From NCBI GenBank assembly GCA_905221615.1, contig CAJNDT010000990.1:124001-188000 (forward strand): DNA of 64,000 nucleotides. The letters are read 5' to 3'. The DNA is from Symbiodinium sp. CCMP2592 (lineage: Eukaryota > Sar > Dinophyceae > Suessiales > Symbiodiniaceae). The notes beneath the pieces are model-generated. The model had not been told where the DNA came from. It saw nothing but the letters and a program-made list of their open reading frames with translations, and did no database searches. Position numbers and translations under genes: made by a program. Of the stretch, positions 24,101 to 33,889 are shown piece by piece (position 1 is the stretch's first letter; every line of letters starts with the position of its first letter).

Positions 24101-25032
24101 TCACGGAGGTAGGATTTAGAGGGGCCTGTCGGTTTATGATTTGGCAATTTCCGAAAATAGGGGACCCTAATATAGTACCCCAATAGTAGGATCCTTATTA
24201 TAAGAACCCCAAAATAAGGCACCCCAATTTCCGGAAACTCCCATTTGGGGTCTAGCGCTGTCTTGGGACTGTTGAACCTTCCGTCTGAAAGTCTAGGTGG
24301 GAGTTTTCGAAAATGGGGGGACCCTAAGGTAGTGCCTGACATAGTAGGATCCTTTCTATGAGGACCCCAAATAAGATACCCCTACCTCAGGTGCGGCCGA
24401 AACCACCGGGACCCACAAGTCACTGGGAGTGTCGTTTCTTCTGAGGAGGCGAGGGCGGGAGAGGGTCCAAAAAAACATTTAGACGAACATGAATGACTGA
24501 ATTCTCGCCCTTGTAGCGACGTTGCCTCAAAGACCTCGGGAAAACATCTAATCACACTAACTACATGCACCCCTAACATGAACCTTTCAAAGCCCAAGGC
24601 TATCGGTGGAAGATCTAGTAGCGATGATAGCTTCAGTGGGGTTTATGTAGGGCTTAGGGTTTCGGGTTTGAGGGGTATTTCGGGTTTAGAAGTGAAGGAT
24701 TCCGGTTTCGGACTCGAGATCGTGGTTTTGGGGTCGTTTCGCGCTGAAGAGTTGCGCAAGCCGCTGTTATATTCGAGAGTTTGGCTACCAGCTAGGGCTT
24801 CGTGGGTTCCGGTGGTGTAGGTTCGTAAGACTTACCCGCATGAAGGATTGAGAAGACGATCTCATGCATCATGCTTTCCAACCCACAGCTCGGCCGCAGT
24901 CTCACAAGCCTAGCCTGGAATCTTCAGGGTCCGGAAATCGGAACCCAAAAGGCCTGAACTCCGAAACGAAAACAAGCTGTCGGGTGGCTTCAGAACGGAC
25001 TTCGACTGCTCCCAGGACATCGGCTCGCTCTC
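18136..25032 (-). CDS. Glutamate-cysteine ligase catalytic subunit, 5' exons
   Basis: N-terminal exons, in coding order: 25,032-about 24,985 (ESEPMSWEQSKS), 23,572-about 23,528 (YVREHGIEQFLSVL), 22,705-22,648 (DPFKWGDEVEH), 22,317-22,265 (VFRLIPGATGPEAIAT, tentative), 21,497-about 21,461 (EQLQASGAEG, tentative), 20,272-about 20,222 (AWMPEFGRWMLESTPGK), about 19,888-19,830 (RPYEGLAAAA) and 18,204-18,136 (VRKAQLALRRRRLRA). These follow the family order: PLSWEE-like, RRHGILQFL-like, KWGDEVE, RPEYG..MIEGTPG-like, PYGG-like. The initiator exon upstream of 25,032 was not identified. Donors at 23,528, 22,648 and 18,136 are GC. The product is a cytosolic or plastid enzyme; no targeting sequence was seen. 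The gene is more than 21 kb for roughly 450 recognised codons. Confidence 0.85.
18307..18416. repeat. Palindromic element, family G, copy 2
   Basis: Arms TTAGAAGCTGCCCCCACCC and GGGTGGGGGCAGCTTCTAA. It is nearly the same as copy 1 at 10,765, with better-matched arms. Confidence 0.9.
18989..19123. repeat. Palindromic element, family D, copy 3
   Basis: Ends CCAAGGGTAAAGGAGGAACC and GGGTCCCTCCTTTTGCCCTTGG. Confidence 0.8.
19396..19507. repeat. Palindromic element, family A, copy 2
   Basis: Arms CTTGGAGGTTCATGGGTAG and CTACCCACGAACCTCCAAG, bordered by TA. Confidence 0.88.
21024..21142. repeat. Palindromic element, family F, copy 2
   Basis: AGACCTAAGAGTAACCCAGG to CCTACTCTGGGTCCTAG. Confidence 0.85.
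21331..21431. repeat. Palindromic element, family C, copy 3
   Basis: GGAGTTTCCTCAAATAGGGGG to CCTAATTTTCGGAACCCC. It lies 30 bases from the candidate exon at 21,461-21,497. Confidence 0.8.
22820..22843. repeat. (TG)n microsatellite
   Basis: About twelve TG units. Confidence 0.95.
23168..23283. repeat. Palindromic element, family F variant
   Basis: Arms CCTAGGATGCCCAGTAACC and TACTACTGGGCATCCTAG. The interior resembles family F but the arms differ. Confidence 0.75.
23285..23490. repeat. Nested palindromes: family F copy inside another hairpin element
   Basis: An outer arm AAAGTAGATCCCCTAATTT (from about 23,295) pairs with CATTAGGGATCTACTTTTT (to about 23,489). A complete family F copy (23,357-23,469) sits inside, so the outer element is older. 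A diverged relative of the outer family lies at 7,857-7,940. Confidence 0.7.
23594..23721. repeat. Palindromic element, family B, copy 2
   Basis: Arms CTTAGAGGATCATGGGACTTA and TAAGTCCCATGAGCCTTCAAG, bordered by TA. It begins 22 bases from the exon start at 23,572. A further right half lies at 23,797-23,822. Confidence 0.88.
24147..24392. repeat. Two tandem family C palindromic elements
   Basis: Copies at 24,147-24,242 and 24,299-24,392, both with TTCCGAAAATAGGGG-like left ends and GGATCC in the middle. The second has lost most of its right arm. Confidence 0.75.
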
Positions 25033-25109
25033 CTTAGGAAGTCATGAGCACTTACTTGTCGAGATTAAAAGGGGAACTCGAACTGGAGGTTGACCTTTGC
25101 TCTTATGCA

Positions 25110-25237
25110 TACTTAGAGGATCATGGGACTTCGTAACTAGGGTTATAATTAAGGCAAGAATACTTATAATTACATACTTATAACCCCAAGTAAGGCACTT
25201 ATAACCATACTTACTAAGTCCCATGATCCTCCACGTA
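25110..25237. repeat. Palindromic element, family B, copy 3
   Basis: Arms CTTAGAGGATCATGGGACTT and AAGTCCCATGATCCTCCACG, bordered by TA. Confidence 0.85.
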
Positions 25238-26189
25238 GATTTCAACTCCGACAAGAGGTGAAAGGTAAACAACTCTATTGCTAAAATAAGGGTCAAGGGT
25301 GCAGATCTTGACATGTATAAGTTCTTTGTCTAAAGGGGGATTATATAGCGGATTAACGCGTCGTACGAAATACTACGGGCAGTCTGCGATGTGGGCTTGC
25401 GGGTGTTCCTGGGACAAAGGTTGGCTGATTTGAGAACTGGATCTGGGTGAGGCTTCAGTTCATGTGGGCCTTGACGAGTGGTACTGCGAGTCCTTGAAAC
25501 ACACACTTCAGTAGCCCCCATACCCGAAACCTAAAAGCTCCGTGCCCCAAGCCCTAACGAAAATTGAAAGCCCCGAACCCTAAACCCTAAAACTTAAAGT
25601 CCTAAACCCTGAACCCTAAAATCCCTAAAACTGAAAGCCCTAAACCCTAAACCCTAAAATCCCTAAAACTGAAAGCCCTAAACCCCAGGCCCTAACCAAA
25701 AAGCCACACTCGAACTCCTCTGCCCAGGCACATGGAGAAAACCCATAGCTCTCTGAGTTGCAAATCTCGCAGCGAAGCAACGTCCCACGAGGTTTCTATA
25801 CAGAGCCAAAAATGACTTCGGAAATCGCAAAAGATGACTTCGGAAATGGCAAAAAATGAATTCGGGAATCGCAAAAGCGGATAATCATTATCTCTCGGCA
25901 CCAATACTGCAATCCGCACACCCACAAGACTAAGCATGCCAATAATGACCCTTGCCAAAGAGTGTTAACATCCAAACGCAACCACTCTGAGGTGGCCATA
26001 CCTGATCAAAGTCGCTACTACCGCGGAGAAGAACCAATGCCAGAGTCATGGGGGTTGCTGGGGTCAGTGTTTGAGTGAATGGCATGGAGGAGTTGTATGA
26101 GTTTAGTTCTGAGGAATGCTGAGGAAGTCGGCTTTGGTTTCGTCTTGACAGGCTTGGCTTTAGGGGCTCAGGGGTTGGAATCTGCGTGG

Positions 26190-26400
26190 ACCAAGCTGCC
26201 AGAGCTCTTCGATCTGGGCAGATACTTAGAGGATCATGGGACTTAGTAAGTAGGTTATAATTGGGGTTATAAGTCCCCTAAGTGGTGTTATCCCAATTAT
26301 AACCTACTTATAACCTTACTTACTAAGTCCCATGAGCCTTCAAATATGCTCTGATGGAGATGAGAAGATGGACGTTCTCGAGTTCACAAAGTCAGAAGTG
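26190..26400 (+). CDS. Two exons of an EF-hand protein split by a palindromic element
   Basis: The plus-strand sequence ending at 26,216 encodes LPELFDL, and that from 26,353 encodes DGDEKMDVLEFTKSEVE. Joined, they give LFDLDGDEKMDVLEF, a good EF-hand calcium loop: Asp at 1, 3 and 5, Lys 7, hydrophobic 8, Glu 12; position 6 is Glu instead of Gly. The intron of about 136 bases is a family B palindrome plus a few bases. TCTG occurs at both edges (26,213-26,216 and 26,350-26,353), so the splice point is ambiguous by up to 4 bases. The sites are not GT-AG. No other exon of this gene was identified with confidence, so the full protein is unknown. It is the only convincing plus-strand host exon pair here. 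Confidence 0.6.
26223..26346. repeat. Palindromic element, family B, copy 4, forming an intron
   Basis: Arms CTTAGAGGATCATGGGACTTA and TAAGTCCCATGAGCCTTCAA, flanked by ATA on both sides. It makes up nearly the whole intron of the EF-hand reading frame. Confidence 0.88.
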
Positions 26401-26587
26401 GAAGTATACCCTGCGCCTTACAGTCCCTCTCTCTGAACTCAACCCTAACCGCACCGAAGCCGTATAGCAGCTCTTAGAGTATCCATTGTGCAAACCCCGA
26501 TTGTCGGTCAACGCAACGCTGAACCCTGTTTCCAGTTGGCAGTGTAGGTAAGCCGTCCCACGTTGTAGCAGCTGTTGTTATGACCCT

Positions 26588-26659
26588 TTTGCCCGTGCAT
26601 CCTTGTAAATCCTTTCTTCCACATATGTTCGCAACCCGTGTACAACCACCCTTTCCTGG
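26588..26659 (-). CDS. Candidate exon, unknown protein
   Basis: After an acceptor TTAG, the minus-strand frame reads QERVVVHGLRTYVEERIYKD over 72 bases. It looks protein-like and shows no family I recognise. It may belong to the minus-strand gene whose exons lie at 28.6-37.8 kb. Confidence 0.4.
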
Positions 26660-27473
26660 CTAAGTGCAGGACCGGGAGGATGTCGGAGCAAGGGCATTTC
26701 GATTCAGCATCATGTTTACCTGGGTATGGGGTTTCAGGTGTTATTTTTATTTTTTTATGGGCCCTTTTCCGTCTGCACTTGTGTCTGAAACCCGAAAGCT
26801 GAGGGAGCCAGCTGGACCCAACTTCGAGAACTCTCCAAACTTCGCAGTTACCACAACCATTCCAAACTTCGCAAACAACACAACCATGCAACCCCTAACA
26901 TCAACCTTCACTACAGTTGGGTCTCACAAAAGAGGAGCGCATCTGTGCACAGCTCCTATAGGTGTTAAGGGTTGAGGGTCCAGAGTTCCACTGTAGGTTG
27001 AGGGCTCAGGGTGGAAAGGACGGTAGGCGAAAGAGTTGCGTGGTTGGGCTCAGGAACATCGGGAACAGTTATCGCGATTTAAGGATTCGGGTCCAACATA
27101 TTATGGCAGACATTTGGGCCCCATATTACGCATCTCCACACATTCGCCTTGGGTCTTGTGCGACCCTGCGACCTGTAGCCTTATCATCGAAAACAAGAGG
27201 TACTAGCATGTACTAGCACGTTCAATCCCGAAACACAGCCTCACACAGTGGCATGCCAAAGTATGAATGCAGGCAAAAACCTGCGTAGATCGGGAGACTG
27301 CGACTGCTAAAACCCCCCGGCTACTTCTACTACGACGGCTACTACGACTTTTGTCGCAACACCAACAACAGCAACACGAACCAACTAAACTCTCAATCTT
27401 AACATTAGCACTCTGCAACCGGCTTAACCCGAAACGCCCAACCTCAAAACTATCCAACCTTCAGCCGTAGTCG

Positions 27474-28040
27474 CTTCCCCCTAATATTAAAGGCCCCCTC
27501 CCCCCGCCCCTAATATTGAAACTGGATTTCGGAGGTTTAGTTTTTATATTAGGGGGGGTTTCGGTTCGGTGCATCCACGTATGAGTGCAACCAAGGCTCC
27601 AGCCTAAGACTTAAAACCCTAAGCCTTAAACCTCGAGCCCCAAACCATAAAGCCCTGAGCCCTAAACTTTAAGCCCCAAAGCCCCAAGCCCTAAAACTTT
27701 AGCCCTGAGCCCTAAACCCTTAAACCTTAAAGCTCTGCTGTCTTTAGTACTGCTGTAATCTTTGGCTCCATAAAGCCCTGAGCCCTAAACTTTAAGCCTT
27801 AAAGCCCCAAGCCCTAAAGCTTTAGCCCTGAGCCCTAAATCCTTAAACCCTAAAGCTCTATTGTCTTTAGTACAGCTGTAATCTTTCTTCGGCTCTATTA
27901 AAACCCATACAATCCTAGCACCCCCCCCCCCCCCCCCTAATGTTTTTAATTGGCCTTTCAGTTGTGGGCCCGAAATCGCGATATTCCGGGGGCCGGGAGT
28001 TTTGATATAAGGGGGGGTTTAATAATAGGGGGAAGCGATT
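27474..28040. repeat. TIR element with internal 120-bp duplication
   Basis: Outer inverted repeat: CGCTTCCCCCTAATATTAAA near 27,474 against TTTAATAATAGGGGGAAGCG ending near 28,040. Inside, a unit of about 120 bp (CATAAAGCCCTGAGCCCTAA ... CTGTAATCTTT) occurs twice, at about 27,648 and 27,770. There is also a poly-C run at 27,921. Confidence 0.65.
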
Positions 28041-28250
28041 AATCACGGTCGACACACCCTGTTCACTTCACCTTGAAAGCCGCAAAACTTGAGAGTTTCA
28101 ATCAGACTGATGCAAACAAGTTGAACCCGAAATTCTGCGATGATCCCGGAGCCCAAAATCACTCATACACCCCAAGCCCTACGAACGACTGGAAACCCGG
28201 AACCCAGGAAAGGACTGAAACACTAAACCCGTAAACCTTGCAGTAGAAGC

Positions 28251-28422
28251 CAGAAAGTTGGAACATCAGTACCCTAAGGCTCCAAAGTAGTTCCTTTTTG
28301 GGGTTCATATATAGAACCCTATAAGGTAATCCCAAAAAGGAACTACTATGGAGCCTCTGGGTATCCACATCCCCTCAACAGAATCCTAGCACCAATCATC
28401 CTTAATCCATGTTCCAACTTCT
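28251..28422. repeat. Nested palindromes, family I with an inner hairpin
   Basis: Outer arms AGAAAGTTGGAACAT and ATGTTCCAACTTCT. Inner arms GGCTCCAAAGTAGTTCC and GGAACTACTATGGAGCC at about 28,288-28,356. The second family I copy, at 30,997, lacks the inner hairpin. Confidence 0.75.
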
Positions 28423-28447
28423 GGGGTTAACTATAAACCGTGAACCC

Positions 28448-28571
28448 TACTTGAAGGCTCATGGGACTGAGTAAGTAAGGTTCTAAGTAGGTTATAATTA
28501 GGATAACCCCACTTAGGGGACTTATAACCCCAATTATAACCTACTTACTAAGTCCCATGATCCTCTAAGTA
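28448..28571. repeat. Palindromic element, family B, copy 5
   Basis: Arms CTTGAAGGCTCATGGGACT and AGTCCCATGATCCTCTAAG, bordered by TA. It lies 27 bases from the GTPase exon. Confidence 0.88.
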
Positions 28572-28597
28572 AACCCTAAACCGAAGAGCCGAGCAGC

Positions 28598-28639
28598 CAA
28601 TGAGGATTTTCCGACGTTACTGCGGCCTGCGAAGACGAC
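28598..28639 (-). CDS. P-loop exon of an EngB/YihA-type GTPase
   Basis: A 42-base exon, exactly 14 codons, reads VVFAGRSNVGKSSL between an acceptor CACAG and a GC donor. GRSNVGKSS after VVFAG is the G1/P-loop signature of EngB/YihA (YsxC) GTPases, ribosome-assembly factors found in bacteria, plastids and mitochondria. The other G motifs (TPGRTQ, DLPGYG, TKxD) should lie at lower coordinates; I could not place them confidently (a weak GRTR-like exon is possible near 27,140-27,170). Upstream minus-strand exons up to 37.8 kb may be part of this gene or of another. Confidence 0.65.
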
Positions 28640-28882
28640 CTGTGAGGGCATCTCGCAAGGGCTCAACCAGGGGTTTAGAGTTTTAGGGTTCCGGAGTCTA
28701 GGGGTGAGGAGTCTTTATGGTTTTGGGCCTTGATTTTCGATGCTAATTTTCCCAGCCCCGGAACTGTCGTAAATCACGAGGAAGCGGCCGGAGGGCATTT
28801 GAGGGCTTTGAAGACTTGGTGTGTAGGGCGTTTGCCAAGGGAACGTGTTTGTTCCCGAGTTTAACAGCTTAGATTCAAATGG

Positions 28883-28980
28883 GACTTTCCGAAAATTAGG
28901 GGTACCTTATTTGGGGTCCTTATAATAAGGATCCTACTATTTAGGGTACTATATTAGGGTCCCCTATTTTCGGAAACACC
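28883..28980. repeat. Palindromic element, family C, copy 6
   Basis: GGGACTTTCCGAAAATTAGGG to CCTATTTTCGGAAACACCC. Confidence 0.82.
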
Positions 28981-29529
28981 CAAATCTTCGGGGTTTCACA
29001 TTGGAATTCTGGAGGCCCTGAAGTTTCAAGCCTTTTGCACATAAAGAGATAGGATGTATAAGGGTTTGGGGTTTAGTTCTGTTTTGGGTGTAGGATTTAA
29101 TTAAGGTTTAGACCAAAACCTCAACCCTGCAAAAGCGGTACTGTTCACCCTATATAAACCGTTAAACCTAAACCCTCAACCCTACAAAGCCGTACTGTCA
29201 ACCCGACTTCCCGCACTCAGGCCTCCGGGCAAACCTCGTCTTCAGGTGCCTGGGGGAGGTCCCACACCTCGCCGGAGGTTCACTTTAAAGTAGGGTTTGG
29301 GGTTTAAGGTAGCTTTATGGCTTCGGCTGTGGTGATTCAAGGATTTAGTAGGGGTTTAAGAGGTGGAGGTCAAGGGCAAGAGGTCTAGGGTTTAGGGTGT
29401 AGGGAGGGTCTTGGGCTTTGTGGGATAGCCTAGGGCCCATGAGTGCGCGTGAGGCGGTAAGCATAGTAGCTGCAAAATCAGGCTCATGAGCTACTCGCGA
29501 TCTAGGGCCTAAACATGGATGCCAGAATG

Positions 29530-29650
29530 AGCCCCCAAAGAGCCTAAAAAGTACCCCTGAATCAGGGAAGATAACCTAAGTTATCAGGAGCTTCATATTA
29601 TGATCTTAACAATATTCCTTCGTAACGAGGCATTGGGTTCTCTGGGCCCA
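29530..29650. repeat. Degenerate family H-like element
   Basis: Has GGAGCTTCATATTATGAT and GGCATTGGGTTCTCTGGG words like copy 2 at 11,664. The arms are poorly matched. Confidence 0.4.
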
Positions 29651-29684
29651 GACAATGGCATGCTCTATACCCCACACCTTACAC

Positions 29685-32600
29685 CTTGAATGGCCGAGGG
29701 CTCGCAGGCACCGAAGTCTGGTGGCTTCGAGGCTAAGGAAACACTTGCCCTTCAGAGCCCCGCATAGAGATTCCTCTGCTGTTACGCTAAGCACTTGGAG
29801 CACCACTCGTGACAGCTTGGGGGTTGCGGTGTTGCTAGAACACAGAGAAGAATATAGGAGTGAGAAAGTACTGGGAGACTGATGAAAGTAGTGGCATCCT
29901 TCTTCTGAAGATCTCGTTGCAAAAAAATCAGAAATCAATTCAACTGCAGCGAAACGACCGGTGCACTCCCTTCGCGCCCGAGATCCCCAATCAAATCGCG
30001 AACCTCGAACATGAATCCTTGAGATCCCAAACTCTTACGTAGAGGATCATGGGACTTAGTAACTAGGGTTATAGTTAAGGTAACTATACTGATAATTCCT
30101 TACAACCCCAATTAAGGCTCCAAGTGACCCGAAAATGTCCGAACACCTGAAGTAAACTCTGAACTACGTGCCAAGGAATCCAACAAGTCGGATCACCCTA
30201 CAGCCTTCTGAAGCTTGCTGATGCGCTTCACCACATTGACGCCGATGGCCTGAAAGGCATCCGGCCCCAAAGGAGCCAAGCACCAGTGATCAAGTTTAGG
30301 AGTGCAAGGTTCATAAGATGTCCGTGGCTTTCTATAGGGTCTGCCCTAAACCTTAGACAGCACATGGTCCTGCATCATCGGCTTAAGGTAAAGGTTCTTG
30401 GTTCGGTGGGTGTTTGTAGAGTTTAGGCCCTAGTTTAGGCCACAGGTGTACCTGTTTCACGTTGCGAGGCATTGGGCTCTGCATAGGCTTTGATTAAACC
30501 TAGACCTAAGAGTAACCTAGGAATAGAAAGGGTGCCCTTTTTGGTTTAAAGGGGCTTATAAGGGAACCTAAGCCTCAAAAAAGGGAATAAGGGCCTACTC
30601 TGGGTCCTAGAAACCGTAAGAAACCCGAACCATCCCTAAGGACGTTCGCAAGCGCTTGTGATTTTGAAGCCCAGGGCTTCATGACCCCCGAGCTCAGCTA
30701 TTAAGGGCTGAGCACCCACCTTTACAGCCGCGTTTGAGGGCTGGGCCTTCTTCAGAATGCGTACCTTGACGGGTCTTCCCTGACTTTTATCCCAAACCCT
30801 TGCGGAACCTTGCCCCGAAGCCTTGAGTGGGGTTCAGGTCGCATTTTTGAACCCCAAACCTAAACCCTAAACCCTTATAAGTATTCTGGCTCGCAGCCTC
30901 GTAGGTGAAGGAATCTTTCGGCACAGTGAGCGCCTGCCACACGCAGCGCCAGAGTTCTGGTTGAGGCGGGTTTAGGGTTTAGGGTTTAGGGTGGAAGCCG
31001 GAAAGTTGGAACATCGTTCTCCTGATGCCCTTAAGGTAAAGTATAAGGGATTCTAGCACGAATCCTCCTAATCCCATGTTCCAACTTTCTGGGATCTGCT
31101 GTAGAGTTTTTTTAACTCCTTTTTGATGTCCGCTACATCAAGGCCAGGAAGGCCCGGAGGAGGGGTTTAGAGCTTAGCGGCTAGGGTTTTTTGGGTTTAG
31201 GGCTCCTCAACCCTAAAGCCCTTCTCACCGATATCGTATTCTAAACTCCCAGCCCTAACCCCTGCACACTGCTACCCTGACACCCCGAGACCCCAGACAA
31301 AAAGACAGAAACCCTGGAAACCTATGCCCCCAACCCACAAAAGACGACAACACTTAAACCTCAGACCCCACAAAACCTAAAGCCCTCCCAAAACCTTCGG
31401 ACTCTTTAACTTGAAAGCCCTATGCAAGCCTATCAGTCTCTATTCCAATTTCCCAAGGGTGTCCGGGCTTTGTGTTGCTTTTTATTGGATGGAGCATGAT
31501 TTTTTCAGGTTCTTTTCTGAAGTCCGGAGCCCTAAACCCCACAAGCCCCCAAAACCTAAGTCGCATAACCCCTGCAAGACCCGGACAAGACCCGGATAGA
31601 ACCCAACAGCTCCGAACCTCCATCCACTCCAGCACACGGAAGGAAACCTTCACGGCATGTGCCCGACCGCAGGACCTGGGTGGATGCGGATTCAGCTTTT
31701 TTGCTTGGCTTAGGGTTTAGGGTTCCTTCAGGGTTTTTAGGGATTCTTAGATGCAGGGCTGCTGGGGTTTCGGGGGTTTCGGGGTTCAGGGTGGCGAGTT
31801 CTACATGTCCTCATCGCACAGAACCCGAGGATATAGGATATCGCAGCGGGGAGTCCGTAAGTGATTTAATTTGCTGCACCCTAGGCTTCGAGAGTATCGA
31901 AAGCCTCATACCGCCAGAAACTACACGAGGGATATCTTGAGCCAGAGATCCTGAAAAGGTGCGGTCCTCGGGGGGAACACTCTTAATCCCTGAGCTGCCA
32001 TGCCGAAATCCTCGACGACACGCCGTGCGAGAATCTTGATCACCGTCGACACTATAGCAGTCCGGATTGATGGTCGTCATGTTCATCTTTGTCACCGCTA
32101 TGTATATTCATTCTCATCAACCGGTACCGGACATCTTGACCGTCCCTCGCCATCACCGGCATAATCAATGTCAACAACATCACCATCATCATGAACGCCT
32201 CACCACATGAACATCGCTTCTCCTGATCATGGTACTCTTCGAGATGATAATGATTTTGGTGTTGCCCCCGCCCAGTAACAGTGACCACACACAGACCCAC
32301 AACAAAACGCACAAGCAAAACTCAATCATCTTCGAATGGAGTGTGATCATCCAGCACCCATGTATGTAGTCTCTGCATCAGACGATATGATCTTATAGCC
32401 ATATCCAAGCATATCTCTGTTTCCTATCCTTTTGTGGTAATGCCATTCAAGCGTGTCTCCTTTCCTCTGCAACTTAGCCCATGCTAGTCCAACCTTCAGC
32501 AACCAGGTGAAGCCCCGTACGGGGTGGAGGCTGGAGTTTTAACCTGTGAAGCTAAGTCAATCCAAGTCAAAAGTCTGCGTTTCTGGAGTCAGGCATGATG

Positions 32601-33258
32601 GTGTGCACTCCTGTGCGCGCGTGCTTTTTTCTTAGCAAAAAGTAGAACTGTTGAATGAAGAACCGCTGAACCCTAAACCCTATCCCTATCCCGAGCCGCT
32701 GGCAGAAGGAGCTCGTTGAAAGCTTCGGTGAAAGACCGCTCCCTGCCGTAGCAAAAGATGTTCCCGGAAGCTAATATAGGGGCCTGAAAAATTAGAATAG
32801 GGTTTTGGAGCCAATTAAATATACTATAACTAGTAATAAGGAACCACTAAAATGGTATTGGCAATTTTTTAGGCCTCTATAGTAGGGTTTCCGGGTGTAG
32901 TTTGGGGCTTGGTCTTTGGGGGTTGAACAAGCATCCCCTCCCTTTTTCATATGTTGTTTCCTGACACCGCCTTCCGAAACCGCAGAGACTTTTGAACTTT
33001 TTTTGAACTGCTTTTTACGCCTGCTCGATCCTCCCAAGCTGACATATGAACTTAGGGCTGAGGCTTTATGTAAGCTTCGCCTGGGGGCAGGAATGTGGCC
33101 GAAATTCGTAGTTTGGGGATCGAAGCTTGGGGAGCAAGGCTGTGCGACCCTAAAGCCCTCGCTGGCCTCTGCTTGAAAGCCATCTCCCGGACGGCCTTCG
33201 CGCGAGAATCCAGCTTTTGGATGGTCTCCACCACCCACCTCACTGCCTTGGTCAGATT
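29685..33258 (-). CDS. Exon series of an unidentified minus-strand gene
   Basis: Small exons in coding order: 33,258-33,167 (NLTKAVRWVVETIQKLDSRA), 32,770-32,697 (NIFCYGRERSFTEAFNELLL), 32,034-31,990 (ILARRVVEDFGMAAQ), 31,647-31,618 (VSFRVLEWME), 31,132-31,100 (DIKKELKKLYS), 30,956-30,898 (LWRCVWQALTVPKDSFTYE), 30,779-30,747 (GRPVKVRILKK), 30,249-30,205 (AIGVNVVKRISKLQK), 30,017-29,951 (FMFEVRDLIGDLGREGSAPV), 29,775-29,685 (ESLCGALKGKCFLSLEATRL). Several are 30, 33 or 45 nt in whole codons. The exons at 31,132, 30,956, 30,779 and 30,249 join in frame, mostly with GC donors. I do not recognise the family. It may be the upstream part of the gene with the GTPase exon at 28,598, but some joins fail in phase, so exons are missing or there are two genes. 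Confidence 0.6.
30036..30121. repeat. Left half of a family B element
   Basis: TACGTAGAGGATCATGGGACT onward; the right arm is missing. Confidence 0.6.
30498..30611. repeat. Palindromic element, family F, copy 4
   Basis: CCTAGACCTAAGAGTAACC to CCTACTCTGGGTCCTAG. Confidence 0.85.
30997..31096. repeat. Palindromic element, family I, copy 2
   Basis: Arms CCGGAAAGTTGGAACAT and ATGTTCCAACTTTCTGGG. Its right end directly adjoins the exon at 31,100-31,132, so the intron begins with the element. Confidence 0.82.
32778..32876. repeat. Palindromic element, family E, copy 5
   Basis: GGGGCCTGAAAAATTAGAATA to ATTGGCAATTTTTTAGGCCTC. It starts 8 bases from the exon boundary at 32,770. Confidence 0.7.
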
Positions 33259-33521
33259 CTTTTCGTGAAAAGTTGTGGGTGTCGGTTCAAGGCAGGTGAC
33301 GGAGGATGGGAACGTCGAAGCACGGGAGAAAGGCAAAAGCATTGAATCGCCGCCAGCGTGCAACCACATTGAGTGTATGTATACTTGTTCGTCGACAGAC
33401 AGCAGCAGGGCCTGTTTGCCCCATCACGATTGTGCTGTCAGCTGGCAGTATATGTTCTAGGGTTCCTTATTCTACGTTTACTGCAATATACTCCAAGACC
33501 TTGTTCAACTCACTGCCTAAT

Positions 33522-33620
33522 ATAGCGGCCTTGATCATTAGAATGGGGTTGTCGGGCTCCGTGTCTATACTTATAATAAGGACCCCCCCCAAAATAGTAA
33601 AGGTAACCATTTAAGCCCCG
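33522..33620. repeat. Palindromic element, family E, copy 6
   Basis: GCGGCCTTGATCATTAGAAT to AGGTAACCATTTAAGCCCC. It lies 33 bases from the candidate exon at 33,653. Confidence 0.65.
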
Positions 33621-33652
33621 ATAGTATTGGTCCACGTCGTAGTCTATTGCTC

Positions 33653-33889
33653 CTGCGCTGGTGAAGGGCCTCAGGCTCCTGCACTGGAACATCCGCCATT
33701 CCTAACGTCACCAGCCTTCCAAGCTTGACCGTTACACAGCCCCTCACCCCTAAACCCTAACTTACCAAACTGTATCTGCAAAACAAACACCTACAAAACC
33801 CGAAGGAAATGCTGCCCTCCCCTCCCGAGTGCTGTGCGTCTAGTACTACCGGGTTCGTCTCGACACCGCTGAGGAAATCGGGCCCACCT
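33653..33889 (-). CDS. Two candidate exons, unknown protein
   Basis: 33,701-33,653 reads MADVPVQEPEALHQRRS after an acceptor TTAG, with an ATG that could be a start. 33,889-33,850 is a GC-rich block open in more than one frame (for example GGPDFLSGVETNP). They fit the minus-strand exon series on either side. The assignment is tentative. Confidence 0.4.

Noticed and set aside
26995-27075. Protein-kinase glycine loop on the plus strand (LGSGTSGTVIAI)
   Set aside because: Short, ends in a stop, no other kinase motif and no neighbouring plus exon that joins in phase.
30205-30779. SpoVS/Alba-like domain
   Set aside because: Resemblance of RPVKVRILKK and AIGVNVVKRISK to SpoVS disappears once the two exons are joined directly.
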